A DNA stretch of 64,000 nt from Schistocephalus solidus (taxonomy: Eukaryota; Platyhelminthes; Cestoda; Diphyllobothriidea; Diphyllobothriidae): the NCBI GenBank assembly GCA_017591395.1, contig WEDG01004631.1:82447-146446 (forward strand), written 5' to 3'. Below the pieces are notes generated by a model. It had not been told where the DNA came from. It saw nothing but the letters and a program-made list of their open reading frames with translations, and did no database searches. Below, piece by piece: positions 1 to 12,430 of this stretch; the stretch's first letter is position 1; each line of letters starts with the position of its first letter. The translations under genes were made by a program, and so were the position numbers.

Positions 1-2283
1 ATTTTAAACGGTAAACTGAAAAAAATCATGTTTTTTTCATCTTAATTATGGACACTTTATGCAACATTCAGTAAGCATTATTGATCACCATGTATTATGT
101 AGGGCTAATTACTAAGTTTCATTGCTTCAGTGCTTTCAATTACTTTAAAACTGTGTGTTGCAGCGTAAAAGGGTTGGTTAAGTTTTATCAGTCACTGCAC
201 TCACTTACACCTCTAGTTGACAGAGAGGCTCGGACAGTCACCCAGTGTGCCGGACAGGAACGAAAAAGTGAGGTCAACATTGGGCAGTCCACGCCCATTT
301 TAAATCAGTGAGTTCCTTAAGTCCAAATAAACTCGACTGGAATAAATCGGTCCTGATAATGAGTTAGGCTAAAATAACTCTTTTGAAATGTGGCTTCCCT
401 CGCTCGCTCAGTCCGAGAAGCTTCGATATTCCTTTGCACAACGTGGGAAGCAGGTTGTGTGTCGTACGCGTAGACGGGTATTAACCATTAATAAACCTCT
501 GCATCCGTGGTCATTTTCTGCGATATTGATATTGGGTTGCCATCGTAACATCTCAAGATAAATTAACTTCCGCGCAAATTAAATTCCTCTTACCCGTTCA
601 GTGGAGCACACGGTAGATGTCATCGCATGAGACAGTCGAAATATTATAGGTATTTTAATAGCTGCTTTGCACGCGAACGGCGGAAATTTTTATTTGTATT
701 TTTGAGCGTATTAATCTAATGAAAGAGTTATGTCGGAACACATGATGTGTGTTTGGATCCAGCTTACTATCGTTATATCGAGGAAAAGATTGAAGTGCGT
801 GCAACTAAATAGAGATTTCCTCTGTACATATTTCATTCCAGATGCTCTTAAATAAAGAATATTTAATTAAAAAATGTATTGCTACAAATAAATAAATAAA
901 AGCCAACCATGCTTTGAGAAAAGCTATCTATTCTAGATAGATATAGAATGCATAGAAAGATTGGCCACACAAACAAGTTAACTTGAGCATTTGTGAGATA
1001 TAAGGTAACAACTTTTGGGTTTCGAGTCTGCTCGAAACATTGTGTTGTTAAAGAAATTCCGAGAATCAAGCTCTTGAAAGCCTTGGATTGACCAAGACGC
1101 GTTTTCAAACATTCACCTCGTGAGCTCTGCACCCTTGTTAAATATGGCAAACCAGCTTTGGTTATGTCTCAAAAATTATAAACAGGACACAAGCAAACTA
1201 ATAATTTTAAATACAGAGTGAAAGTTACTTTTATCCAGTGACATGCTTGATACCCTAGTCCTGGAAAATATTACATGAATTGAAGTTTAACGACACCATA
1301 AATGTCTAGGGGAAACAAATGAAGATTGGGAGAAACGCGGCATTCTTGGTTGGATTCGAGCTCAAGATTGAATGTGCACCGTTTGGGTGCAACCAACGCT
1401 CGAACGCTCCAGTTCGGGAGCCTCGCAACACAGATGGTTAGAGCATCGGCTGAATTAATAAACTGTGCCAAGGAGGCAAGTAATTTCATGGAATATTATA
1501 TTCGACCTAGCTCTAGAGGTGGAAATACAGCATTCAAATGGCATTTGATCTCCTGATTTGACTGAGTTTCGTGAGTGTCCAAGGTATGTCTTAAAAATAT
1601 CGGAACAACTTGCACTTTGAACTGTACTCAGAAGTTATGTAAACATATAACTTAAGTAGACCACTAGGAGTTTACAATGCGGGTATTTTACCAAACGGAT
1701 TAGGTTCTAAGCATCTTGGAAATTCTGAAATTATTTCACGCCAAAATGACTGTTTGGAGAAAATAAGGTGCATAATTGATAAAATCCACGCGCAGGTTTG
1801 ATAACTCCAGCACACAATAACCTACCGGTCAAATAGGCGGAAAGAAGGCCTCCTATCCTTCTGTAAAAGCTGATTTAGAAAGCCTCAGCCATGAAACGTT
1901 TGGGCTAGTGACAGATTATGCATTGCAAAGACCCCCACTGTACAGGATAGGGGGAAGTGATCACCTGACTGTGGATGTGTTTGCAGCGAAGTCACATTGC
2001 TTTGCATCTACCGTAAGCACACTCTTCCCAATCACCAAGTACGCTCTCCAGCAAGCCGAGGTCGATAGGAATGGCGTTGGGAGTAGGCTTCAGTGGCTGA
2101 GAAAGCTAACCAACCAGGTTACGCGTGCTATGCACGACCCTGCCCCAAAAATCTGCGAACTAGTTTTCAAAAGAAAATTCAGTGAACATACGTTTGCTTT
2201 TGATACATTCTCCTCAGGCCTTTGCATTTGAATGGCTGCGTAACCAAGTCAAATATGCGGGTAATTGGAACAAAATCGTGCGG
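1..2283. other. No gene recognised (anonymous DNA)
   Basis: I see no recognisable domain, RNA gene or named repeat here. The longest open frame (1908-2231, plus, 107 codons) has no motif I know. It could be chance or an exon fragment. Confidence 0.5.
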
Positions 2284-2402
2284 TTGTTAGGGTGCGAGAG
2301 TTTGAGGTTGTGGTCAGTCTGTCAATCATTGACAAAGGAATGGTGACCACCGGGACAGGTAATTAGATGTGAGTGGCTGAATTGGTGGCTTTGGCCATGG
2401 TT
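2284..2402 (+). repeat. Left inverted arm
   Basis: Left arm of the inverted pair. It ends inward at TTGGCCATGG (2391-2400) and pairs, with small gaps, with 3047-3152. Confidence 0.5.
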
Positions 2403-3046
2403 ACTGAAGCACACGTATGAAGTTCTTTGGAGCGCACAGGACCAGCTTGCGTAACCTGATTGCAGCCGCTTCTGACGTTGGCAACAGACGTTGTCCAAAC
2501 ATTTTTGAGTGGCCTTGTAAATCACCCGGGAGGCAAGTGTGGCAACTACGCGATGACCTGCGTCTGCCATATGCACGAAAATGGAGCTGTTTTTTTTATT
2601 TGGACCTATCCTATCCACACTGAAAGGTGTTCTCTTCTTCTTTTGGGCAAACGCCGGCTCGTGTGACCAAGATAATCTGTCCTTCAAGAGCAGGTAAAGG
2701 AATATTTGCAAATTGCACTTGCTCGTCACCTTGAAATGGGACCCTGATGAAAAGACCTTTCGTGCTTGCCGTTAGCACCGGGGGCTTTCAAAGTTTTTTG
2801 GCCATTTTCTGAATAATAAATCGATTTGGTTATGCCTTCTAAAACGTTAAGCTCTCCTTCAATTCTTTCGGTCGAACAGATCCTTTTCGCCCTTTGTGTC
2901 AAACAGCGCACTAAATTATGCTAAACATTTTGCGGTATGAAACACCCACAGTAGGTTTATTGACCGGACCACATTTGCTTATGATAGACACTACGCTGAA
3001 TACTCCCGTCAGACCTTCTACTCAGTAGCATATAGGCGCCGCAAGT

Positions 3047-3152
3047 ACCATGGCCAAAAGCCACCAATTTAGGCACCGGCCGTTAAGTACTTGTCCCGGC
3101 GGCCACCATCTCTCTGACCACAATCTTTTCCTCCCGTCCCTCACCCTAACAA
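3047..3152 (-). repeat. Right inverted arm
   Basis: Reverse complement of the left arm, with scattered mismatches and indels. The two arms lie about 640 bp apart. Confidence 0.5.
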
Positions 3153-6100
3153 CAACACGAGTTTATTTTCTACTTGCTCGCATATTTTACTTAGTACCAC
3201 AGCCATACAATTGTAAAAAACTGAGAAGAATTTATTGAAAGCAGGCGTGCGCTAGCCAAATTATCTTTTTAATTTTCGAATGGGAATTTTCGCAACTCTA
3301 AAACAGTCTTGGTTTTCGTTTGGAGTGTGACTGCTACCAAACAAGGCTGGGAGCTCGAAAATGCGTAGCATACAAAAGTCTTTATCGTCTGGCCTGCGTT
3401 CCAAATTAGGCCAGAGGTATCTGGTCACTTTATGGGGCATCGTGCTAGCTTCAGTTCCAAAAGGCTGGTTAATTAGGGTTGCGGTACTGAAAAACAGGGT
3501 CCATTTTCTGAGGATGCCTCCTGGCTTCGGTTGGCAGTTCTCTTCTTAAGAAGATACTTCAATTAATTAGTATGCAAAACTGCATGCATTTATATGCATA
3601 TATGAATCAATGCAATAAGTATCAACATTTTCGAAAAATACTTGGTGCGGGAGAGGAGTAAAATCACCGGCTATTTTAAAAATAGAGCATTCACTCGGCA
3701 TACTTACTACCAACACAGCCAATGTTTCAAACGTTTAACATTAAGAGTTTTCGACCGCTCAACAGTTCAACCCTCGAAGTCAACGAGTAATTAAGACCGT
3801 CAGTTTGAGTGCAAAATCGATTAAGTTAAGGAAGACTTGCATAGTAGCTTACTCCTTTTTTCCACTCTTACAAACTAACTTTAAATGCTTTGATGAAATC
3901 AAGGTCACTGAAAGAGGACTTGCAGGTCTCCGCTATCAGGCAAATAAAACGGACCATGCATTCCAAATGGCGAATGCCCAGCCCTAACACTTACGCCTAA
4001 GTTAGGCAAATTAGCTGGCTTTTTGCATCCCTTTGAAAATCTCTGCCGTTGGCTCGTCACGGAAATATCAAAGCATATTTGTCTCTTTAAAGAAAGAAGT
4101 TAAAAGTTATCGGAGGTTCTTAACTGCGTAGCCTGTTATGAAAGATTAATTTGGTGGGGTGTTCAGTCGAATTATCATGCAGCATAACCCTAAGTTATTT
4201 TAGACACTATACGAGGTTGGCTTTTGACTGAACGTCCTTTCGTCTGACAAAAAAATAACAAGTTAAAAGATGACCTCATAATTAGTATGCATTTTGTCGA
4301 CTTTTGTTTGCTGTTTATGAGGCAAACTTCACATTTCATTATGAAAATACTATATTGGGCCTGTAATAACCTGTAGTGGCTGTAAACTAGGTTGTCTAAC
4401 TCATGAGGAGCATTAATATACCGGCAGATTCCATGTTATTCAAAAGTAAATTGCACGGTCTCAAAAAATGCCTAATTAGAAACTTTTTAAAACCTAGAGA
4501 TAATTTATGTACAAAAGCTTAAAAGAAATGATATGCTACCAACTGAGTATAAAAAGGATAGTTGAGCATGATTTGGAAACTTCTAAAATAAGTTTTGAAA
4601 ATAATGCTGCTTAGTTGACATTTTTCCCAGAGTGCATGAACCAAACAGAATTTGAGTGGGCCTGAAACATCTTAACATTATGCTGCATAAAAGCAATGCT
4701 AAAACCCGACTAAATGTATCCTTCCTAATCGATTGCGCATTTCGGATTTTTATTTTTCAATATCGGCTACAGACGGTAACTGCTAACTCCGAGGATGTTT
4801 CTACAAATTCTGACTACAACCAATCGAAAGATAGTGTTTTATCAAAGTCAAGTCGTTTTGGGATGCAGTTGGTTGACGTTAGCCGAAGTTGACACAAAAC
4901 GAGTGCCACACGCGGATTCGTGAGGATGGAAGACACCAAATCAACCAAACCTGACGCAACTTTACTTTAGCGGGAATACGAAGAATTTGTGCAAACAGAA
5001 ATTCAACTAAGTTATTCTTCAGATTGAGAAAATTTTTATGCTTACATGAATTACCTGCATCCCTCCCTCTGTTCTGCCACTGGAGAAATCTGATGCATCT
5101 TCATTCTGATATGCTATAAGGAGAAAAGTTTGCCGTATTTAAGTATCTACGTTCAAAGGAAGTTCAGAGGAATGCTAACATGATTTCCTTGAAATTCAGT
5201 CAATGCACGCGCGAAATAGTTAACAATGCCTTTTGCAGTGTGACGGATGGACGAATCGAATTGTTTCCTATGCATTTAAGTGCACAATGATTGAGTAAGA
5301 GTTAGTTATGGAATCGCAACCGCTTTAAACATACCTCTCAGTACGCGCACCCACAACGCACTAAGCCAACCTAAAATCCGATGTAGCTTCCAACTGCTAA
5401 CTTGTTAGCCCCTTCTGGCTCTTCGTAAGTACTGCAATGGGTCAGTGGGTGCAAAATGCAATTCAATAATTCTATTTACGCACATTTTGTTTACAAAACA
5501 ATACACGATACGGTGGAGTTCGGTTTGAGTATCTCCACTAACAATGACGCAGTATTTTGAGGAATTATCTCAAATCGAACAGCAATGAGCACGTTCGAGG
5601 GCTAGGGAACTCCAAAACTCCAACTCAAGGCCACATAAGACCCAGTAAAGGCCATGTACAGATTTAAGGATTGATTGCTTCCGTGTTGCCACCAAGTACA
5701 TGTGCCTTCCGGCCCATGCGCATTGTGGATTAATTGGGCCTGCAAACTGCCTAATTAGTCAACCTACCTTTAATGTGCTACTGAGCTAGATTTTTAAAAC
5801 TAAACAATTTTCTCAAGCGATTTCACGAAAGTCCTGAGATCTCATGAGGTAAGTGAGACTAAAAAGCACATTTAACTGCCAAAAATATGACGCATAAAAT
5901 TTTGTTCTAAAAACGAAACTTCTTATTGACTTTTTCATGAAAAGTTTCGATGTCGAGTTTTCGAGGATTGTGAAATGGAAAATCTTGCAAGTGAACCTAG
6001 CCAAAACAATTGTGTTAGCATTATTTAACACGCTTGTCTTCCGTTTCAATAAAATCCGTGCCTTTGGATGCACATATTTCCCTAAGATGATCTGGTATGA

Positions 6101-6249
6101 TGCAAACTACCTGAAGGATCTCGAGATGGCTTACGGTCTTTAAGAATATCTTCATATAGAAGGCAACCGCCTCCTATTTGGGACTATTTAATTATTTACT
6201 ACAACCGATAATGTGTGTTCCTGGAAGCAGTTGAGGTTAGCCACAACTG
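3153..6249. other. No gene recognised
   Basis: AT-rich sequence with only short open frames that match nothing I recognise. No repeat family described elsewhere in the window is visible here. Confidence 0.5.
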
Positions 6250-6934
6250 ATGTTCCACTCCAGCGTTTACTCAGATATCCAAATACAACCGCTTCCAATG
6301 TGACTCATGTGAAGTTAACTACGTCAGAGAGACAGGGAAGCGGTTGCAGACCCGTGTTACCGAACACGTGCGGGCAGTGAGCAGAATGGACCCATTGTCC
6401 CTGGTGGCGGAACACTGTGCAAACTCTGGGCACACGTTTGCCTTCCAAAACGCCGAAATCCTTGGTCGAAGAAATGACCGCGTAACCGGGGAAACAATCG
6501 AAGCCTGGCATACGGAGCCTACGTCGATCAACTGTTGTGTCACGCTTCCGGCAGCCTACCAGGCCCTCCGTGCGCAACTCATCGAAAATAAGAGCAAACA
6601 CGGAAATAGGCCAAACGTGAATTCCACCGCGGGAGAACCTAGGACGGATATGCACCTAACCAGGCCACAATTCGGGGCCGACGAAGGCGCAGTCATGATT
6701 ACTGCCGCATTAATTACTACCCCGACAGACGAGGAGACATGCGCTCAGGACACAAACATGACCATCGACCCAGGGCGCCAATTAAGGTCAATGCGGACCC
6801 AGACAAAGGCCGCCCCCTCAACGAGAGACATGTCAACTAACAACAGTTATCCTCCTCATCCCCATGTCTTCACACCGGTGACTACAGAGATGCTTTCTGT
6901 GTGTATGCCGGCAAAGAACGCCAAAGCCAATTAA
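6250..6934 (+). pseudogene. Penelope-like retroelement remnant: GIY-YIG endonuclease domain
   Basis: An open frame runs from about 6250 to a TAA at 6932-6934 with no in-frame ATG at the domain start. Its N-terminal part reads YNRFQCDSCEVNYVRETGKR, then LQTRVTEH, then a block with AEHCANSGHTFAFQNAEIL and an ETIEAWHT segment. This is the layout of the GIY-YIG nuclease of Penelope-like elements: an aromatic start, CxxC, a YVGET-like motif (here YVRET, the Gly replaced by Arg) and R...EH. The domain takes roughly the first 110 codons. The remaining ~110 codons are a low-complexity Thr/Pro/Arg-rich tail. No reverse transcriptase is visible upstream, so this is a 5'-truncated copy. A PLE-type hammerhead motif follows ~120 bp downstream, as expected at a PLE 3' end. 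Family assignment is by motif only. Confidence 0.68.
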
Positions 6935-7056
6935 GGACTCCCCACCACCCCGTCCTCTTATAGTGTACACTGTTAAGGTTAACTCGCACAATCAACCCTG
7001 TGTTACAAAATGGCTATCACCCCCTATAAATACTGTGAAACGCGGTACGATACTCA

Positions 7057-7096
7057 CCTCCGACGATGGAAGCTTGTACGCATTTGAAACGTTAGG
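7057..7096 (+). ncRNA. PLE-type hammerhead ribozyme remnant
   Basis: Core CCGACGA (7060-7066; canonical CTGANGA with U4 changed to C), one T, stem II arms GGAAGC (7068-7073) and GCATTT (7080-7085) with one mismatch and two G.T pairs, then GAAA (7086-7089) and CGTT. Stem I is CCT/AGG (7057-7059 with 7094-7096). It lies just 3' of the GIY-YIG remnant. Probably weak or inactive because of the core change. Confidence 0.5.
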
Positions 7097-7210
7097 ACAA
7101 TACACCTATAGTACCTGAGATCGCCTTTTCTTCTCATTTATGTCCGGGGACACGCATCTTCGCTTCTATCAGCAAAAGATACATATATATATAAATATAA
7201 AGGGTATATC

Positions 7211-7845
7211 AGCGCTCAACGATCGGTTACAGGTCTTACTCGTCCCGATGTGCCTTGGAGCTCATTCTAGAGCCCAGCCAGTAACCGCAGCGCAGCTAGT
7301 GATATAGGCAGGATGATATTACAGACAAACACAAGGCAGACTGGAATGGCCAGTTCTGGCTTATTAGTCTTCATCAGCCAGCCATACCCAACCCCAGACG
7401 CTGCGGTGCCCGAGGCTTGAACTCGCGATCTTGTGGGCAGAAGTCCAACGCTCTACCCACTGCGCCACGAGCTCGTTGTCTTGTCACTTTCAATCGGGAA
7501 TATTAACTACAGTATTTGGGTGCTCAACTATCGGTTACAAGACTCACTCGTCCCGGTGTTCCTTGGGCTCAATCTAAAGCCCTCCAGCAGCCGCTGAGCG
7601 GCTAGTGGTATAGTAATATCATTCTGTTTATATCACTATCAACGCTGCGGTTGCTGGCGGGGTTCTAGAGTGGGATCCAAGGCACAACGGGAAGAGTGAG
7701 TTCTGTAACCGATCGGTGAGTGCCCAACTAACATTAGTAATATGCGCAAACGAAACTGGCAAGGCAACGAGCTCGAGGGACAGTGGGTAGAGCGTTGGAC
7801 TTCTGCCCACCAGGTCGCCAGTTTGAGCCATGGGCGAAAATGTGA
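7211..7845. repeat. SINE-H cluster: minus fragment, minus full unit, then inverted plus copy
   Basis: Minus-strand 5' piece at 7211-7300, followed head-to-tail by a near-complete minus unit 7301-7611. That unit has its tRNA-like head at about 7405-7475 (B box read on minus as GAGTTCAAGCC) and its ribozyme at 7339-7383. Next come a plus-strand tail scrap (7612-7633) and a plus 5' segment plus tRNA-like head (7634-7840, GTGGGTAGAGCG at about 7784). Each unit is ~300 bp. Minus followed by plus is the fold-back order seen at most other SINE-H sites. Confidence 0.8.
7339..7383 (-). ncRNA. SINE-H hammerhead motif, degenerate
   Basis: On the minus strand: GGCTGG, CTGATGA, a decayed stem II, then GAAC instead of GAAA, and CCATT followed by CCAGTC. 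Stem I is intact, but loss of A15.1 and of stem II pairing suggests an inactive copy. Confidence 0.5.
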
Positions 7846-9394
7846 GGACGAAACTAGGAAATCCAAGTAAGCGCTTAAGTTCTGAAGAAATTAAAATTTC
7901 TGGAGTATCTACCAGAAAGTAAACAGGGCACGCTAAGGAATGCTCTAACGAGCCAAACCCGTACCGGCTCTATCAAAAAAAGCGCAGAATACCGGCGAAA
8001 TACGAAACCTGGGCATTTAGCTAGTACGGTTGCTCTCAATATGGTTTTACACCTATAATCCACATACATACTTCTGGCTGCCTGTTAACAATCTAATGAA
8101 TATTATTCAGTTAACTCGCTGTGACTGAAAGATGTTGGCCCAAATATTCATAGCAACTTTCAGTCTACTCCATTTTTTGATTTATTTCTGAATAAATTAA
8201 AAAGCAACAACTAACAGATTAATCCGCACGGCATATCAGCCCATTCCTCCTTATAATAAACATGGCACGCTGGAATATATCACACACTCTATGGGGCATG
8301 GCTTTTAAAGACGGTCATCTGACAAGATTACTCTGGCTTTATATCTCTATAACTGATATGAGCTCCATGAAAGTGTTATACAACCTGTTGTGATCAGGTC
8401 GTGTGTGCCACGCGTAAACCGGCTCCCTAGATTTGTAAGCCACCAGAGCGAGATGGACAAAGAAAAGGATGGCGCGGTATCATTTTTACCTAATTGATGC
8501 GTAAGTAGCCTGTGCCACGTCCACTTCATAGCGCACGCGGGCGCCATCCTAGCTTGTCGCATTAGCTGAGGGGGTTAGTGCCTTACGGTAGGGCATGGAG
8601 GGTCCCAGCGACCTGCATATACTTTATAGAGCACCGCAGGTTATAATAGGGTTAACAAGTACAAAATTTATCGTCCTTCGGTTCTGCAATGCTTGTGCCG
8701 GTCTCACGTCTTTTCTCAGAAAGACAAAAAGATCGACAGGTGGGGACATGGAGCTAGACAGATCTTGATGAGCTGGTGCTCATATTTACAAGCACAGTCA
8801 TCATTGGTCATCTACGCCTCAGGAAAAATGCGTCATATAAACAGAACCATGCATAGGATTCTGCAGTCTCTTGAGATCGATTTATAAATCGGTGAAATTA
8901 TTATGTTGGCCGATTTTGGCAGATTTGAAAGGGTTACAGTAAGTCAACATTCTAGTCAAATGAGCTAAGAGACCCCCACCGGGAGCCGTGAGTTTAATAA
9001 CACTTGCTGGCGTTGGCTCGAAACCCACCGCGGTCGCAGTGTTTTTCACAATGGGGTCAAACGAAAACCAAAGCAAACATCTCATCGCGAACACCTTTCC
9101 ACCTTTCGAGGGGCTGACTGCGAATCGTTCTTTTTTCACTGCTTTTGAGATAAGTACTTGCATCAGAGTAATTCTGGTCAAGCCACTTGAGAATACTCTG
9201 TCCCCACTGGCGCAAAATCATTATCCAGTTTGTTTGGCAGTGAAGCATTTGCTATCCAGCTACTGAGTTTGGGACCTTGCGCGCTGAGCTGCCAGCTGTC
9301 TACGAATATATACGTACCATGACTGTGATCCCTGTACGTGCAAAATAACCCTTAATTGAATTTTAACTGAGCCTAGTCGATGATCATCTCTGAA
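7846..9394. other. No gene recognised
   Basis: Anonymous sequence. The open frames at 8882-9266 overlap on opposite strands and match nothing I recognise. Confidence 0.4.
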
Positions 9395-9640
9395 TTCGTT
9401 GGTCAATACTAACCGATCGCTAACGGATCTCACTCGTTCAGACCTAATTCACCAAAACAACGAGCCCGTGGCTCAATGGTTAGAGCGTTGAACTTCTGAT
9501 CAACAGATTTCTGGGTTCGAACCTCGGCTGGTGCACCATCTGGGTTTGATATGACTGGCTGATGACGGCTAATAAGCCAGAAATGGCATTGCGGTCTCCC
9601 TTGTCTTTGCTGGCAATATTCATCTGCATAATACTCTCTG
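9395..9640 (+). repeat. SINE-H copy, head variant B
   Basis: A short inverted 5' scrap (9395-9450) leads into a tRNA-like head at 9459-9535. The A box is GTGGCTCAATGGTTAGAGCG and the B box GGGTTCGAACC; the loop reads CTTCTGA, as in an Arg-TCT-like anticodon loop. The ribozyme body follows (9553-9596), then the shared tail CTCCCTTGTCTTTG. Polymerase III transcription from these boxes is expected for tRNA-derived SINEs but not shown. Confidence 0.8.
9553..9596 (+). ncRNA. SINE-H hammerhead motif
   Basis: GACTGG (9553-9558), CTGATGA, stem II GGC-TAATAA-GCC flanked by a C.A mismatch, GAAA (9580-9583), stem III A-T/T-A with loop GGC, cleavage triplet ATT (9588-9590), then GCGGTC. Stem I has five of six positions paired (one T.G) and one G.G mismatch next to the core. 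Confidence 0.6.
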
Positions 9641-11899
9641 TCATTGTTGTTTGCTCGTATAAAATTATACTCTTTAATATCCTTTGCCGTTTTTAGTCCA
9701 TTCCCGCCCGTTATATATTTGTAATGAGGATATGTTAAGTTTTGAATGTCATCCTTTTGTGAGATTAAAAATTCAAGAACAGTAAGTCATAAGAATAAGA
9801 ACTGTATCGGTGATTCGGAAGTATCTACCGCCATCTTCAGTGCGCTCGAATGGTCAATGCTGACATCGTCAGCCAGTGAATCACCAAGCAGGTATTTTCC
9901 ACCTGATCTCGCAGCTCCAGGTCAGAAGATCATTTAACAACTGCCCTAGCAGTCTCGCATCTTCTTAACTGAGATTGTTCACAGATGGAAGAAAGAATTC
10001 TCAGTAAACCTGCTGGTGATACCTGTAGACAGATAACGACTGTTTCTATCACCCAGGCAAAAAATCGATTTTTATTTTTTTTAACAAAATTTCTTTCAAA
10101 TCCAAAATTTTGACGAAATTTCATTTCTTAATATACAGTGTTCATTGAAATAGAAAAGTTTCGCTGGATCAAAATATACAATTGCTACCTTTAGGTTGGA
10201 CAATGCGCAAGAAGAGCGAATGAAGTAACCACTGTGAGCATATAGAAAAGACGCGGAATGAAAAACAACTGTGCATATCTTTATCCTTAAGCATGCGATA
10301 CTGACAATTGTCAAAGTAAAGCCGTCCAACTATTCATTTTCAAAAGAATTGGCGTTTTTCGTAACTTTTCCGCATCCACCCAACTGTGGATTCTACACCA
10401 CGTTTGCCTGCACACAAAGAAACCAAGAAAGTTGAAGGCATGCGCAACTATTCCAGTTTAAAGCAACTTCTCAAACATCAGCAATAAAAGAATGGAAGTC
10501 ATGTAGGATTCATTCCAGCAAGCGCTCAATGATTAAGGAAACGTTTCAAGATAATTTGCCCACAAAACGACGTGAACAGACTTCAGAAAATGGGTGGATA
10601 TGAATATAAATTTCTGTTATATAATAATAGTTAAGAATCGTACATTTTGTACGGACATTAATTAAAACTGGGGCACTTTTATTTGGTATTACAAGAAAAC
10701 AATACGTCTTTAACCAACAACATTATGCTAACGTACATTTTGGACTGTAGAAAAGCAAAGATCAGATCACATTATAAAGAAATTAAAAAATCATTTATTT
10801 TCAAATAAAGGTATGAAAACTAAGTGTTAAAAGGTACAAAAGGATTCAAAAAAACGTATTCTCCAATAAAGATCAAAGTGAAAAATGATTCATAACCCGC
10901 AGTTCTTCTTATAATCCAGTAATTGTCACATTATTTAATTCATGCCTGGATGCCGGCTTCTAAATGCGCGTCTTTTGGGCAACCCAAAAAAACCATTACT
11001 TGCCAATAAATGACTATTTCACCCGACCGAGTTTATTCACTGCTTCTCGAGGTCACTATAATTGCAAATATGTTTTTAAGAATCCATGCCTGAAATGGTC
11101 TCTCGAATACTGATATTGTAGCAATTTAAAAATACTTTTTCCGGAATACAGGGAATTTTTCATTTGAAAAATGCAATAAAGATATTTTAAGGCCCTGAAG
11201 CATTTATTCAAGTGACTTCAAACCAGACGTATAGTAATGCTCTGGTTGCTGCCTATCGTTTTCTCCATATCTATTTTAAAATCTTATGAGCACATTTGGC
11301 GCCTTCTTAAGTGGATAGAGGAATACATGATCTTTCTCAGATGGAAAACGTTCAGCACTTAGTTTAGAAAACGTAAAATTAGGTGTAAATGTAGACACGC
11401 GCAAACTAGTGCATCAATTGAAACGAGGTTATTTCTTTCAGAAAAAAATTTAAAGGAAGCGCATGCTACTGTTTTTAGATATTTTTTCTTAGTTGTACAA
11501 ATTAATTTTCGTCTAAGTTTCTGCCAGTTTAAACAACCACAAATGGCAGTCCGAAGTGCGAAGCTATTATGCTTTTTCAAAAGACGGCTCTCTCTTTCCG
11601 CACTTAGAAATGTCGAAAAGGGCCATAACAACTTGTTAGCTTATCGCTAATGAAAGGGCGGAGGAAAATTAACGACTGTTTTTCAATTATACTTGTTTAC
11701 GATATGTCAAGGACAATCAAGCATTGTGCAACCCAAAAACCTACTTTTAATGCATTTAAGATATCATTAAAATTTCAGTGCTTCATTTCAGACTAAAGCA
11801 TCTGCAATGTCGCCAGTCAAAAGGTGAAAAATGTTAATTTTGCGCAAGTCATGCTCAAGAGAAAAGGTATTTTCTTCTTAACCAATTTAGATGCGCAAA
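9641..11899. other. No gene recognised
   Basis: AT-rich sequence without recognisable domains or copies of the repeat families described here. Confidence 0.5.
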
Positions 11900-12430
11900 A
11901 CGCTCCTATCTCTGCGCCTTGGAGCTCAAGCTAAAGTCATTGGAAACGGTCGTAAAACGACCAGCTATAATACTAAAGAGGACTATGTTGTCCATTTATG
12001 ACTGCCCGTCAAACCAAAGCCCTGGGATTCAAGCGCAGATTTTCTCTCATTGAGTTTTTAATTGTCCAAGGCTCGCAGTTCAAGCAGCTAATAAGGCCCA
12101 AATAACCATTCCGGTCTTTATTGTCTTGATTCTTATTTCACTAGTTGCCCCATTACTGTTTTCTATGCAACTGCCTGCCAGAGCTCTCGACTGAGTCTTA
12201 AGGCACAACAGATTGACCATATTTTCCAATCTGATCGATTTGCTTCCTGCCAGCATTGGAACCGATAACAAACGAGCCGATGACTCAGAGGTAGAATTTT
12301 AGGCTACTTTGAGCTCAAAAGCAATGACATCAGAGTTGAAATTACGAGTATGGCAGACTGTTGATGTCAGAAATGGCCATCCCAGTCTCTGTGGTATTTT
12401 TCGGTATTCCATCAATCATGTTATTTGATA
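11900..12430. repeat. Strongly diverged SINE-H pieces
   Basis: Minus 5' segment (CTTGGAGCTCAAG at about 11919), then plus-strand tail and 5' pieces, a decayed tRNA-like head (CGAGCCGATGACTCAGAGG at about 12273) and a body with GAAATGGCCATC followed by CCAGTC (about 12374-12396). Stem II of the ribozyme appears deleted, leaving TTGATGTCAGAAA. This is an old copy. Confidence 0.5.

Larger units (their letters stand above)
2284..3152. mobile_element. Possible non-autonomous DNA element or fold-back repeat
   Basis: About 870 bp bounded by two imperfect inverted arms (2284-2402 and 3047-3152). The outer ends match as TTGTTAGGGTG on the left and CACCCTAACAA on the right. The arms share TTGTGGTCAG, a GGTGRCC...CGGGACA block and AATTGGTGGCTTT..GGCCATGG. 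The interior encodes no recognisable transposase. I did not find a clear target-site duplication. It could be a MITE-like element or two dispersed repeats lying in opposite directions. Confidence 0.4.

Noticed and set aside
8390..8420. CAGGTCGTGTGTGCCACGCG shared with about 53717-53737
   Set aside because: Only ~20 bp clearly match; too short to call a repeat family.
9459..9535. Candidate functional tRNA gene
   Set aside because: A and B boxes are good, but the arms pair poorly and the sequence is fused to the SINE-H body; treated as a SINE head.
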